NCBI GenBank assembly: GCA_964057225.1
Contig: OZ059899.1
Location: 2,542,001-2,606,000, forward strand
Direction: 5' to 3'
From: Auanema rhodensis
Taxonomy: Eukaryota; Nematoda; Chromadorea; Rhabditida; Rhabditidae
DNA: 64,000 nucleotides
Below, piece after piece: positions 8,421 to 21,757 of the stretch; within the stretch, counting starts at the first letter, position 1, and the number at the start of each line of letters is the position of its first letter. Below the pieces are notes generated by a model that was not told where the DNA came from, searched no databases, and was given only the letters and a program-made list of their open reading frames with translations. Position numbers and translations under genes: made by a program.

Positions 8421-11227
8421 TTGAAAAATGGAATCTAAAAACATCTACTTTTTGCTAAATTATTTTGAAATTTTTCGAAAAAATTTTTGTCAAAATGTTT
8501 TTGGAAGCAATGTTGAGTGTACATGGAAACTCAACATACACTAATGCATCATTTTTCAAACGATCATAACTAATTTTTGTATTAAGCGTTTCTCGATGTA
8601 GTATAGTGCATTCGATGCGGATTTTTAAGCTGCGTCGATCTGTGTTATCAGATTTGCGCTAGCTTAAAAATGCACCGAGATTTTAACTGATATAAGTTCA
8701 CACTTATATCCTCGATTTTCACCCTGAAGAATTAATTTTTTCGTTGAATAACATTGTCCATCGTCTTTGCCTTAAAAAATGGAATCTAAAAACATCTACT
8801 TTTTGCTAAATTATTTTGAAATTTTTCGAAAAAATTTTTGTCAAAATGTTTTTGGAAGCAATGTTGAGTGTACATGGAAACTCAACATACACTAATGCAT
8901 CATTTTTCAAACGATCATAACTAATTTTTGTATTGAACGTTTCTCAATGTAGTATAGTGCATTCGATGCGGATTTTTAAGCTGCGTCGATCTGTGTTATC
9001 AGATTTACGCTAGCTTAAAAATGCACCGAGATATCAACTGATATAAGTTCACACTTATATCCTCGATTTTCACCCTGAAGAATTAATTTTTTCGTTGAAT
9101 AACATTGTCCATCGTCTTTGCCTTAAAAAATGGAATCTAAAAACATCTACTTTTTGCTAAATTATTTTGAAATTTTTCGAAAAAATTTTTGTCAAAATGT
9201 TTTTGGAAGCAATGTTGAGTGTACATGGAAACTCAACATACACTAATGCATCATTTTTCAAACGATCATAACTAATTTTTGTATTAAGCTTTTCTCAATG
9301 TAGTATAGTGCATTCGATGCGGATTTTTAAGCTGCGTCGATATGTGTTATCAGATTTGCGCTAGCTTAAAAATGCACTGAGATATCAACTGATATAAGTT
9401 CACACTTATATCCTCGATTTTCACCCTGAAGAATTGATTTTTTCGTTGAATAACATCGTCCATCGTCTTTGCCTTGAAAAATGGAATCTAAAAACATCTA
9501 CTTTTTGCTAAATTATTTTGAAATTTTTCGAAAAAATTTTTGTCAAAATGTTTTTGGAAGCAATGTTGAGTGTACATGGAAACTCAACATACACTAATGC
9601 ATCATTTTTCAAACGATCATAACTAATTTTTGTATTAGCTTTTCTCAATGTAGTATAGTGCATTCGATGCGGATTTTTGAGCTGCGTCGATCTGTGTTAT
9701 CAGATTTGCGCTAGCTTAAAAATGCACCGAGATATCAACTGATATAAGTTCACACTTATATCCTCGATTTTCACCCTGAAGAATTAATTTTTTCGTTGAA
9801 TAACATCGTCCATCGTCTTTGCCTTGGAAAATGGAATCTAAAAACATCTACTTTTTGCTAAATTATTTTGAAATTTTTCGAAAAAATTTTTGTCAAAATG
9901 TTTTTGGAAGCAATGTTGAGTGTACATGGAAACTCAACATACACTAATGCATCATTTTTCAAACGATCATAACTAATTTTTGTATTAAGCGTTTCTCGAT
10001 GTAGTATAGTGCATTCGATGCGGATTTTTAAGCTGCGTCGATCTGTGTTATCAGATTTGCGCTAGCTTAAAAATGCACCGAGATTTTAACTGATATAAGT
10101 TCACACTTATATCCTCGATTTTCACCCTGAAGAATTAATTTTTTCGTTGAATAACATCGTCCATCGTCTTTGCCTTGGAAAATGGAATCTAAAAACATCT
10201 ACTTTTTGCTAAATTATTTTGAAATTTTTCGAAAAAATTTTTGTCAAAATGTTTTTGGAAGCAATGTTGAGTGTACATGGAAACTCAACATACACTAATG
10301 CATCATTTTTCAAACGATCATAACTAATTTTTGTATTAAGCGTTTCTCGATGTAGTATAGTGCATTCGATGCGGATTTTTAAGCTGCGTCGATCTGTGTT
10401 ATCAGATTTGCGCTAGCTTAAAAATGCACCGAGATTTTAACTGATATAAGTTCACACTTATATCCTCGATTTTCACCCTGAAGAATTAATTTTTTCGTTG
10501 AATAACATCGTCCATCGTCTTTGCCTTGAAAAATGGAATCTAAAAACATCTACTTTTTGCTAAATTATTTTGAAATTTTTCGAAAAAATTTTTGTCAAAA
10601 TGTTTTTGGAAGCAATGTTGAGTGTACATGGAAACTCAACATACACTAATGCATCATTTTTCAAACGATCATAACTAATTTTTGTATTGAACGTTTCTCA
10701 ATGTAGTATAGTGCATTCGATGCGGATTTTTAAGCTGCGTCGATCTGTGTTATCAGATTTGCGCTAGCTTAAAAATGCACCGAGATATCAACTGATATAA
10801 GTTCACACTTATATCCTCGATTTTCACCCTGAAGAATTAATTTTTTCGTTGAATAACATTGTCCATCGTCTTTGCCTTAAAAAATGGAATCTAAAAACAT
10901 CTACTTTTTGCTAAATTATTTTGAAATTTTTCGAAAAAATTTTTGTCAAAATGTTTTTGGAAGCAATGTTGAGTGTACATGGAAACTCAACATACACTAA
11001 TGCATCATTTTTCAAACGATCATAACTAATTTTTGTATTAAGCGTTTCTCAATGTAGTATAGTGCATTCGATGCGGATTTTTAAGCTGCGTCGATCTGTG
11101 TTATCAGATTTGCGCTAGCTTAAAAATGCACCGAGATATCAACTGATATAAGTTCACACTTATATCCTCGATTTTCACCCTGAAGAATTAATTTTTTCGT
11201 TGAATAACATTGTCCATCGTCTTTGCC
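8421..11227. repeat. Mixed monomers with a single-monomer tandem duplication
   Basis: Monomers 8421, 8772, 9123, 9474 (350 bp), 9824, 10175, 10526 and 10877. Those at 9824 and 10175 share TTGGAAAATGG, CTCGATG, GATTTTAAC and CATCG and look identical, so one is a fresh copy of the other. The TGAACG hinge occurs at 8772 and 10526, each following a CTCGATG/GATTTTAAC monomer, so a looser 5-monomer periodicity is present. The monomer at 8772 also has GATTTACGC. Confidence 0.8.
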
Positions 11228-14200
11228 TTAAAAAATGGAATCTAAAAACATCTACTTTTTGCTAAATTATTTTGAAATTTTTCGAAAAAATTTTTGTCAA
11301 AATGTTTTTGGAAGCAATGTTGAGTGTACATGGAAACTCAACATACACTAATGCATCATTTTTCAAACGATCATAACTAATTTTTGTATTAAGCTTTTCT
11401 CAATGTAGTATAGTGCATTCGATGCGGATTTTTAAGCTGCGTCGATATGTGTTATCAGATTTGCGCTAGCTTAAAAATGCACTGAGATATCAACTGATAT
11501 AAGTTCACACTTATATCCTCGATTTTCACCCTGAAGAATTGATTTTTTCGTTGAATAACATTGTCCATCGTCTTTGCCTTGAAAAATGGAATCTAAAAAC
11601 ATCTACTTTTTGCTAAATTATTTTGAAATTTTTCGAAAAAATTTTTGTCAAAATGTTTTTGGAAGCAATGTTGAGTGTACATGGAAACTCAACATACACT
11701 AATGCATCATTTTTCAAACGATCATAACTAATTTTTGTATTAAGCGTTTCTCAATGTAGTATAGTGCATTCGATGCGGATTTTTAAGCTGCGTCGATCTG
11801 TGTTATCAGATTTGCGCTAGCTTAAAAATGCACTGAGATATCAACTGATATAAGTTCACACTTATATCCTCGATTTTCACCCTGAAGAATTGATTTTTTC
11901 GTTGAATAACATTGTCCATCGTCTTTGCCTTGAAAAATGGAATCTAAAAACATCTACTTTTTGCTAAATTATTTTGAAATTTTTCGAAAAAATTTTTGTC
12001 AAAATGTTTTTGGAAGCAATGTTGAGTGTACATGGAAACTCAACATACACTAATGCATCATTTTTCAAACGATCATAACTAATTTTTGTATTAAGCGTTT
12101 CTCAATCTAGTATAGTGCATTCGATGCGGATTTTTAAGCTGCGTCGATCTGTGTTATCAGATTTGCGCTAGCTTAAAAATGCACCGAGATATCAACTGAT
12201 ATAAGTTCACACTTATATCCTCGATTTTCACCCTGAAGAATTAATTTTTTCGTTGAATAACAATGTCCATCGTCTTTGCCTTAAAAAATGGAATCTAAAA
12301 ACATCTACTTTTCGCTAAATTATTTTGAAATTTTTCGAAAAAATTTTTGTCAAAATGTTTTTGGAAGCAATGTTGAGTGTACATGGAAACTCAACATACA
12401 CTAATGCATCATTTTTCAAACGATCATAACTAATTTTTGTATTAAGCTTTTCTCGATGTAGTATAGTGCATTCGATGCGGATTTTTAAGCTGCGTCGATA
12501 TGTGTTATCAGATTTGCGCTAGCTTAAAAATGCACTGAGATATCAACTGATATAAGTTCACACTTATATCCTCGATTTTCACCCTGAAGAATTGATTTTT
12601 TCGTTGAATAACATTGTCCATCGTCTTTGCCTTGAAAAATGGAATCTAAAAACATCTACTTTTTGCTAAATTATTTTGAAATTTTTCGAAAAAATTTTTG
12701 TCAAAATGTTTTTGGAAGCAATGTTGAGTGTACATGGAAACTCAACATACACTAATGCATCATTTTTCAAACGATCATAACTAATTTTTGTATTAAGCTT
12801 TTCTCAATGTAGTATAGTGCATTCGATGCGGATTTTTAAGCTGCGTCGATCTGTGTTATCAGATTTGCGCTAGCTTAAAAATGCACCGAGATATCAACTG
12901 ATATAAGTTCACACTTATATCCTCGATTTTCACCCTGAAGAATTAATTTTTTCGTTGAATAACATTGTCCATCGTCTTTGCCTTGAAAAATGGAATCTAA
13001 AAACATCTACTTTTTGCTAAATTATTTTGAAATTTTTCGAAAAAATTTTTGTCAAAATGTTTTTGGAAGCAATGTTGAGTGTACATGGAAACTCAACATA
13101 CACTAATGCATCATTTTTCAAACGATCATAACTAATTTTTGTATCAAACGTTTCTCAATGTAGTATAGTGCATTCGATGCGGATTTTTAAGCTGCGTCGA
13201 TCTGTGTTATCAGATTTGCGCTAGCTTAAAAATGCACCGAGATATCAACTGATATAAGTTCACACTTATATCCTCGATTTTCACCCTGAAGAATTAATTT
13301 TTTCGTTGAATAACATTGTCCATTGTCTTTGCCTTAAAAAAAGGAATCTAATAACATCTACATTTTGCTAAATTATTTTGAAATTTTTCGAAAAAATTTT
13401 TTTCAAAATGTTTTTGGAAGCAATGTTGAGTGTACATGGAAACTCAACATACACTAATGCATCATTTTTCAAACGATCATAACTAATTTTTGTATTAAGC
13501 GTTTCTCAATGTAGTATAGTGCATTCGATGCGGATTTTTAAGCTGCGTCGATCTGTGTTATCAGATTTGCGCTAGCTTAAAAATGCACCGAGATATCAAC
13601 TGATATAAGTTCACACTTATATCCTCGATTTTCACCCTGAAGAATTAATTTTTTCGTTGAATAACATTGTCCATCGTCTTTGCCTTAAAAAATGGAATCT
13701 AAAAACATCTACTTTTTGCTAAATTATTTTGAAATTTTTCGAAAAAATTTTTGTCAAAATGTTTTTGGAAGCAATGTTGAGTGTACATGGAAACTCAACA
13801 TACACTAATGCATCATTTTTCAAACGATCATAACTAATTTTTGTATTAAGCTTTTCTCAATGTAGTATAGTGCATTCGATGCGGATTTTTAAGCTGCGTC
13901 GATCTGTGTTATCAGATTTGCGCTAGCTTAAAAATGCACTGAGATATCAACTGATATAAGTTCACACTTATATCCTCGATTTTCACCCTGAAGAATTGAT
14001 TTTTTCGTTGAATAACATTGTCCATCGTCTTTGCCTTGAAAAATGGAATCTAAAAACATCTACTTTTTGCTAAATTATTTTGAAATTTTTCGAAAAAATT
14101 TTTGTCAAAATGTTTTTGGAAGCAATGTTGAGTGTACATGGAAACTCAACATACACTAATGCATCATTTTTCAAACGATCATAACTAATTTTTGTATTAA

Positions 14201-14386
14201 GCGTTTCTCAATGTAGTATAGTGCATTCGATGCGGATTTTTAAGCTGCGTCGATCTGTGTTATCAGATTTGCGCTAGCTTAAAAATGCACCGAGATATCA
14301 ACTGATATAAGTTCACACTTATATCCTCGATTTTCACCCTGAAGAATTAATTTTTTCGTTGAATAACATTGTCCATCGTCTTTGCC
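11228..14386. repeat. Nine monomers in loose 3-monomer periodicity
   Basis: CGATATG with CACTGAG and a TAAGCTTTT hinge marks monomers 11228 and 12281, three monomers apart, as in the cleaner 3-mer array that follows. The pattern is blurred at 12983 (CAAACG hinge) and 13334 (AAAAAAAGG with CTAATAAC). Those two form the same adjacent pair seen in the 4-mer and 5-mer HORs. A private CTCAATCTAG occurs in 11930. Confidence 0.7.
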
Positions 14387-17300
14387 TTAAAAAATGGAAT
14401 CTAAAAACATCTACTTTTTGCTAAATTATTTTGAAATTTTTCGAAAAAATTTTTGTCAAAATGTTTTTGGAAGCAATGTTGAGTGTACATGGAAACTCAA
14501 CATACACTAATGCATCATTTTTCAAACGATCATAACTAATTTTTGTATTAAGCTTTTCTCAATGTAGTATAGTGCATTCGATGCGGATTTTTAAGCTGCG
14601 TCGATATGTGTTATCAGATTTGCGCTAGCTTAAAAATGCACTGAGATATCAACTGATATAAGTTCACACTTATATCCTCGATTTTCACCCTGAAGAATTG
14701 ATTTTTTCGTTGAATAACATTGTCCATCGTCTTTGCCTTGAAAAATGGAATCTAAAAACATCTACTTTTTGCTAAATTATTTTGAAATTTTTCGAAAAAA
14801 TTTTTGTCAAAATGTTTTTGGAAGCAATGTTGAGTGTACATGGAAACTCAACATACACTAATGCATCATTTTTCAAACGATCATAACTAATTTTTGTATT
14901 AAGCTTTTTTCAATGTAGTATAGTGCATTCGATGCGGATTTTTAAGCTGCGTCGATCTGTGTTATCAGATTTGCGCTAGCTTAAAAATGCACTGAGATAT
15001 CAACTGATATAAGTTCACACTTATATCCTCGATTTTCACCCTGAAGAATTGATTTTTTCGTTGAATAACATTGTCCATCGTCTTTGCCTTGAAAAATGGA
15101 ATCTAAAAACATCTACTTTTTGCTAAATTATTTTGAAATTTTTCGAAAAAATTTTTGTCAAAATGTTTTTGGAAGCAATGTTGAGTGTACATGGAAACTC
15201 AACATACACTAATGCATCATTTTTCAAACGATCATAACTAATTTTTGTATTAAGCGTTTCTCAATGTAGTATAGTGCATTCGATGCGGATTTTTAAGCTG
15301 CGTCGATCTGTGTTATCAGATTTGCGCTAGCTTAAAAATGCACCGAGATATCAACTGATATAAGTTCACACTTATATCCTCGATTTTCACCCTGAAGAAT
15401 TAATTTTTTCGTTGAATAACAATGTCCATCGTCTTTGCCTTAAAAAATGGAATCTAAAAACATCTACTTTTTGCTAAATTATTTTGAAATTTTTCGAAAA
15501 AATTTTTGTCAAAATGTTTTTGGAAGCAATGTTGAGTGTACATGGAAACTTAACATACACTAATGCATCATTTTTCAAACGATCATAACTAATTTTTGTA
15601 TTAAGCTTTTCTCGATGTAGTATAGTGCATTCGATGCGGATTTTTAAGCTGCGTCGATATGTGTTATCAGATTTGCGCTAGCTTAAAAATGCACTGAGAT
15701 ATCAACTGATATAAGTTCACACTTATATCCTCGATTTTCACCCTGAAGAATTGATTTTTTCGTTGAATAACATTGTCCATCGTCTTTGCCTTGAAAAATG
15801 GAATCTAAAAACATCTACTTTTTGCTAAATTATTTTGAAATTTTTCGAAAAAATTTTTGTCAAAATGTTTTTGGAAGCAATGTTGAGTGTACATGGAAAC
15901 TCAACATACACTAATGCATCATTTTTCAAACGATCATAACTAATTTTTGTATTAAGCTTTTCTCAATGTAGTATAGTGCATTCGATGCGGATTTTTAAGC
16001 TGCGTCGATCTGTGTTATCAGATTTGCGCTAGCTTAAAAATGCACTGAGATATCAACTGATATAAGTTCACACTTATATCCTCGATTTTCAAACTGAAGA
16101 ATTGATTTTTTCGTTGAATAACATTGTCCATCGTCTTTGCCTTGAAAAATGGAATCTAAAAACATCTACTTTTTGCTAAATTATTTTGAAATTTTTCGAA
16201 AAAATTTTTGTCAAAATGTTTTTGGAAGCAATGTTGAGTGCACATGGAAACTAAACATACACTAATGCATCATTTTTCAAACGATCATAACTAATTTTTG
16301 TATTAAGCGTTTCTCAATGTAGTATAGTGCATTCGATGCGGATTTTTAAGCTGCGTCGATCTGTGTTATCAGATTTGCGCTAGCTTAAAAATGCACCGAG
16401 ATATCAACTGATATAAGTTCACACTTATATCCTCGATTTTCACCCTGAAGAATTAATTTTTTCGTTGAATAACAATGTCCATCGTCTTTGCCTTAAAAAA
16501 TGGAATCTAAAAACATCTACTTTTTGCTAAATTATTTTGAAATTTTTCGAAAAAATTTTTGTCAAAATGTTTTTGGAAGCAATGTTGAGTGTACATGGAA
16601 ACTCAACATACACTAATGCATCATTTTTCAAACGATCATAACTAATTTTTGTATTAAGCTTTTCTCGATGTAGTATAGTGCATTCGATGCGGATTTTTAA
16701 GCTGCGTCGATATGTGTTATCAGATTTGCGCTAGCTTAAAAATGCACTGAGATATCAACTGATATAAGTTCACACTTATATCCTCGATTTTCACCCTGAA
16801 GAATTGATTTTTTCGTTGAATAACATTGTCCATCGTCTTTGCCTTGAAAAATGGAATCTAAAAACATCTACTTTTTGCTAAATTATTTTGAAATTTTTCG
16901 AAAAAATTTTTGTCAAAATGTTTTTGGAAGCAATGTTGAGTGTACATGGAAACTCAACATACACTAATGCATCATTTTTCAAACGATCATAACTAATTTA
17001 TGTATTAAGTTTTTCTCAATGTAGTATAGTGCATTCGATGCGGATTTTTAAGCTGCGTCGATCTGTGTTATCAGATTTGCGCTAGCTTAAAAATGCACTG
17101 AGATATCAACTGATATAAGTTCACACTTATATCCTCGATTTTCAAACTGAAGAATTGATTTTTTCGTTGAATAACATTGTCCATCGTCTTTGCCTTGAAA
17201 AATGGAATCTAAAAACATCTACTTTTTGCTAAATTATTTTGAAATTTTTCGAAAAAATTTTTGTCAAAATGTTTTTGGAAGCAATGTTGAGTGTACATGG

Positions 17301-18598
17301 AAACTCAACATACACTAATGCATCATTTTTCAAACGATCATAACTAATTTTTGTATTAAGCGTTTCTCAATGTAGTATAGTGCATTCGATGCGGATTTTT
17401 AAGCTGCGTCGATCTGTGTTATCAGATTTGCGCTAGCTTAAAAATGCACCGAGATATCAACTGATATAAGTTCACACTTATATCCTCGATTTTCACCCTG
17501 AAGAATTAATTTTTTCGTTGAATAACATTGTCCATCGTCTTTGCCTTGAAAAATGGAATCTAAAAACATCTACTTTTTGCTAAATTATTTTGAAATTTTT
17601 CGAAAAAATTTTTGTCAAAATGTTTTTGGAAGCAATGTTGAGTGTACATGGAAACTCAACATACACTAATGCATCATTTTTCAAACGATCATAACTAATT
17701 TTTGTATTAAGCTTTTCTCAATGTAGTATAGTGCATTCGATGCGGATTTTTAAGCTGCGTCGATCTGTGTTATCAGATTTGCGCTAGCTTAAAAATGCAC
17801 TGAGATATCAACTGATATAAGTTCACACTTATATCCTCGATTTTCACCCTGAAGAATTGATTTTTTCGTTGAATAACATTGTCCATCGTCTTTGCCTTGA
17901 AAAATGGAATCTAAAAACATCTACTTTTTGCTAAATTATTTTGAAATTTTTCGAAAAAATTTTTGTCAAAATGTTTTTGGAAGCAATGTTGAGTGTACAT
18001 GGAAACTCAACATACACTAATGCATCATTTTTCAAACGATCATAACTAATTTATGTATTAAGTTTTTCTCAATGTAGTATAGTGCATTCGATGCGGATTT
18101 TTAAGCTGCGTCGATCTGTGTTATCAGATTTGCGCTAGCTTAAAAATGCACTGAGATATCAACTGATATAAGTTCACACTTATATCCTCGATTTTCAAAC
18201 TGAAGAATTGATTTTTTCGTTGAATAACATTGTCCATCGTCTTTGCCTTGAAAAATGGAATCTAAAAACATCTACTTTTTGCTAAATTATTTTGAAATTT
18301 TTCGAAAAAATTTTTGTCAAAATGTTTTTGGAAGCAATGTTGAGTGTACATGGAAACTCAACATACACTAATGCATCATTTTTCAAACGATCATAACTAA
18401 TTTTTGTATTAAGCGTTTCTCAATGTAGTAAAGTGCATTCGATGCGGATTTTTAAGCTGCGTCGATCTGTGTTATCAGATTTGCGCTAGCTTAAAAATGC
18501 ACCGAGATATCAACTGATATAAGTTCACACTTATATCCTCGATTTTCACCCTGAAGAATTGATTTTTTCGTTGAATAACATTGTCCATCGTCTTTGCC
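14387..18598. repeat. 3-mer HOR, four copies (1053 bp each)
   Basis: Copies start at 14387, 15440, 16493 and 17546. Member 1 has CACTGAG, a TAAGCTTTT hinge and, in the first three copies, CGATATG and a TTAAAAAATGG start. Member 2 has CACTGAG, with TTTTCAAACTG in place of TTTTCACCCTG in copies 2-4. Member 3 has the TAAGCG hinge. Copies 3 and 4 share the rarer TTTATGTATTAAGTTTTT in member 2 (at about 16998 and 18051, 1053 bp apart). The fourth copy overlaps the first 5-mer copy. Confidence 0.85.
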
Positions 18599-19300
18599 TT
18601 GAAAAATGGAATCTAAAAACATCTACTTTTTGCTAAATTATTTTGAAATTTTTCGAAAAAATTTTTGTCAAAATGTTTTTGGAAGCAATGTTGAGTGTAC
18701 ATGGAAACTCAACATACACTAATGCATCATTTTTCAAACGATCATAACTAATTTTTGTATCAAACGTTTCTCAATGTAGTATAGTGCATTCGATGCGGAT
18801 TTTTAAGCTGCGTCGATCTGTGTTATCAGATTTGCGCTAGCTTAAAAATGCACCGAGATATCAACTGATATAAGTTCACACTTATATCCTCGATTTTTAC
18901 CCTGAAGAATTAATTTTTTCGTTGAATAACATTGTCCATCGTCTTTGCCTTAAAAAAAGGAATCTAATAACATCTACATTTTGCTAAATTATTTTGAAAT
19001 TTTTCGAAAAAATTTTTTTCAAAATGTTTTTGGAAGCAATGTTGAGTGTACATGGAAACTCAACATACACTAATGCATCATTTTTCAAACGATCATAACT
19101 AATTTTTGTATTAAGCTTTTCTCAATGTAGTATAATGCATTCGATGCGGATTTTTAAGCTGCGTCGATCTGTGTTATCAGATTTGCGCTAGCTTAAAAAT
19201 GCACCGAGATATCAACTGATATAAGTTCACACTTATATCCTCGATTTTCACCCTGAAGAATTAATTTTTTCGTTGAATAACATTGTCCATCGTCTTTGCC
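17546..19300. repeat. 5-mer HOR, copy 1 (1755 bp)
   Basis: Monomers 17546, 17897 (TTTATGTATTAAG, CAAACTG), 18248 (TAAGCG hinge, with a private TAAAGTG), 18599 (CAAACG hinge) and 18950 (AAAAAAAGG start, TATAATGC). The unit joins the last copy of the 3-mer to a CAAACG/AAAAAAAGG pair. Confidence 0.9.
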
Positions 19301-21055
19301 TTGAAAAATGGAATCTAAAAACATCTACTTTTTGCTAAATTATTTTGAAATTTTTCGAAAAAATTTTTGTCAAAATGTTTTTGGAAGCAATGTTGAGTGT
19401 ACATGGAAACTCAACATACACTAATGCATCATTTTTCAAACGATCATAACTAATTTTTGTATTAAGCTTTTCTCAATGTAGTATAGTGCATTCGATGCGG
19501 ATTTTTAAGCTGCGTCGATCTGTGTTATCAGATTTGCGCTAGCTTAAAAATGCACTGAGATATCAACTGATATAAGTTCACACTTATATCCTCGATTTTC
19601 ACCCTGAAGAATTGATTTTTTCGTTGAATAACATTGTCCATCGTCTTTGCCTTGAAAAATGGAATCTAAAAACATCTACTTTTTGCTAAATTATTTTGAA
19701 ATTTTTCGAAAAAATTTTTGTCAAAATGTTTTTGGAAGCAATGTTGAGTGTACATGGAAACTCAACATACACTAATGCATCATTTTTCAAACGATCATAA
19801 CTAATTTATGTATTAAGTTTTTCTCAATGTAGTATAGTGCATTTGATGCGGATTTTTAAGCTGCGTCGATCTGTGTTATCAGATTTGCGCTAGCTTAAAA
19901 ATGCACTGAGATATCAACTGATATAAGTTCACACTTATATCCTCGATTTTCAAACTGAAGAATTGATTTTTTCGTTGAATAACATTGTCCATCGTCTTTG
20001 CCTTGAAAAATGGAATCTAAAAACATCTACTTTTTGCTAAATTATTTTGAAATTTTTCGAAAAAATTTTTGTCAAAATGTTTTTGGAAGCAATGTTGAGT
20101 GTACATGGAAACTCAACATACACTAATGCATCATTTTTCAAACGATCATAACTAATTTTTGTATTAAGCGTTTCTCAATGTAGTATAGTGCATTCGATGC
20201 GGATTTTTAAGCTGCGTCGATCTGTGTTATCAGATTTGCGCTAGCTTAAAAATGCACCGAGATATCAACTGATATAAGTTCACACTTATATCCTCGATTT
20301 TCACCCTGAAGAATTGATTTTTTCGTTGAATAACATTGTCCATCGTCTTTGCCTTGAAAAATGGAATCTAAAAACATCTACTTTTTGCTAAATTATTTTG
20401 AAATTTTTCGAAAAAATTTTTGTCAAAATGTTTTTGGAAGCAATGTTGAGTGTACATGGAAACTCAACATACACTAATGCATCATTTTTCAAACGATCAT
20501 AACTAATTTTTGTATCAAACGTTTCTCAATGTAGTATAGTGCATTCGATGCGGATTTTTAAGCTGCGTCGATCTGTGTTATCAGATTTGCGCTAGCTTAA
20601 AAATGCACCGAGATATCAACTGATATAAGTTCACACTTATATCCTCGATTTTCACCCTGAAGAATTAATTTTTTCGTTGAATAACATTGTCCATCGTCTT
20701 TGCCTTAAAAAAAGGAATCTAATAACATCTACATTTTGCTAAATTATTTTGAAATTTTTCGAAAAAATTTTTTTCAAAATGTTTTTGGAAGCAATGTTGA
20801 GTGTACATGGAAACTCAACATACACTAATGCATCATTTTTCAAACGATCATAACTAATTTTTGTATTAAGCTTTTCTCAATGTAGTATAATGCATTCGAT
20901 GCGGATTTTTAAGCTGCGTCGATCTGTGTTATCAGATTTGCGCTAGCTTAAAAATGCACCGAGATATCAACTGATATAAGTTCACACTTATATCCTCGAT
21001 TTTCACCCTGAAGAATTAATTTTTTCGTTGAATAACATTGTCCATCGTCTTTGCC
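19301..21055. repeat. 5-mer HOR, copy 2 (1755 bp)
   Basis: Monomers 19301, 19652, 20003, 20354 and 20705 repeat the five tags at a constant 1755-bp offset. TATAATGC, seen at 19131 and 20886, occurs nowhere else that I found. Copy-specific changes include CATTTGATG in 19652. Confidence 0.9.
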
Positions 21056-21757
21056 TTGAAAAATGGAATCTAAAAACATCTACTTTTTGCTAAATTATTT
21101 TGAAATTTTTCGAAAAAATTTTTGTCAAAATGTTTTTGGAAGCAATGTTGAGTGTACATGGAAACTCAACATACACTAATGCATCATTTTTCAAACGATC
21201 ATAACTAATTTTTGTATCAAACGTTTCTCAATGTAGTATAGTGCATTCGATGCGGATTTTTAAGCTGCGTCGATCTGTGTTATCAGATTTGCGCTAGCTT
21301 AAAAATGCACCGAGATATCAACTGATATAAGTTCACACTTATATCCTCGATTTTCACCCTGAAGAATTAATTTTTTCGTTGAATAACATTGTCCATCGTC
21401 TTTGCCTTAAAAAAAGGAATCTAATAACATCTACATTTTGCTAAATTATTTTGAAATTTTTCGAAAAAATTTTTTTCAAAATGTTTTTGGAAGCAATGTT
21501 GAGTGTACATGGAAACTCAACATACACTAATGCATCATTTTTCAAACGATCATAACTAATTTTTGTATTAAGCTTTTCTCAATGTAGTATAGTGCATTCG
21601 ATGCGGATTTTTAAGCTGCGTCGATCTGTGTTATCAGATATGCGCTAGCTTAAAAATGCACTGAGATATCAACTGATATAAGTTCACACTTATATCCTCG
21701 ATTTTCACCCTGAAGAATTGATTTTTTCGTTGAATAACATTGTCCATCGTCTTTGCC
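20354..21757. repeat. 2-mer duplication (702 bp x2)
   Basis: The pair of CAAACG-hinge monomer and AAAAAAAGG monomer at 20354-21055 is followed at once by the same pair at 21056-21757. The second pair has CAGATATGCG and CACTGAG in its last monomer, so it is not identical. In every place where an AAAAAAAGG monomer occurs, the monomer before it has the CAAACG hinge, which shows that the two travel together. Confidence 0.8.
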
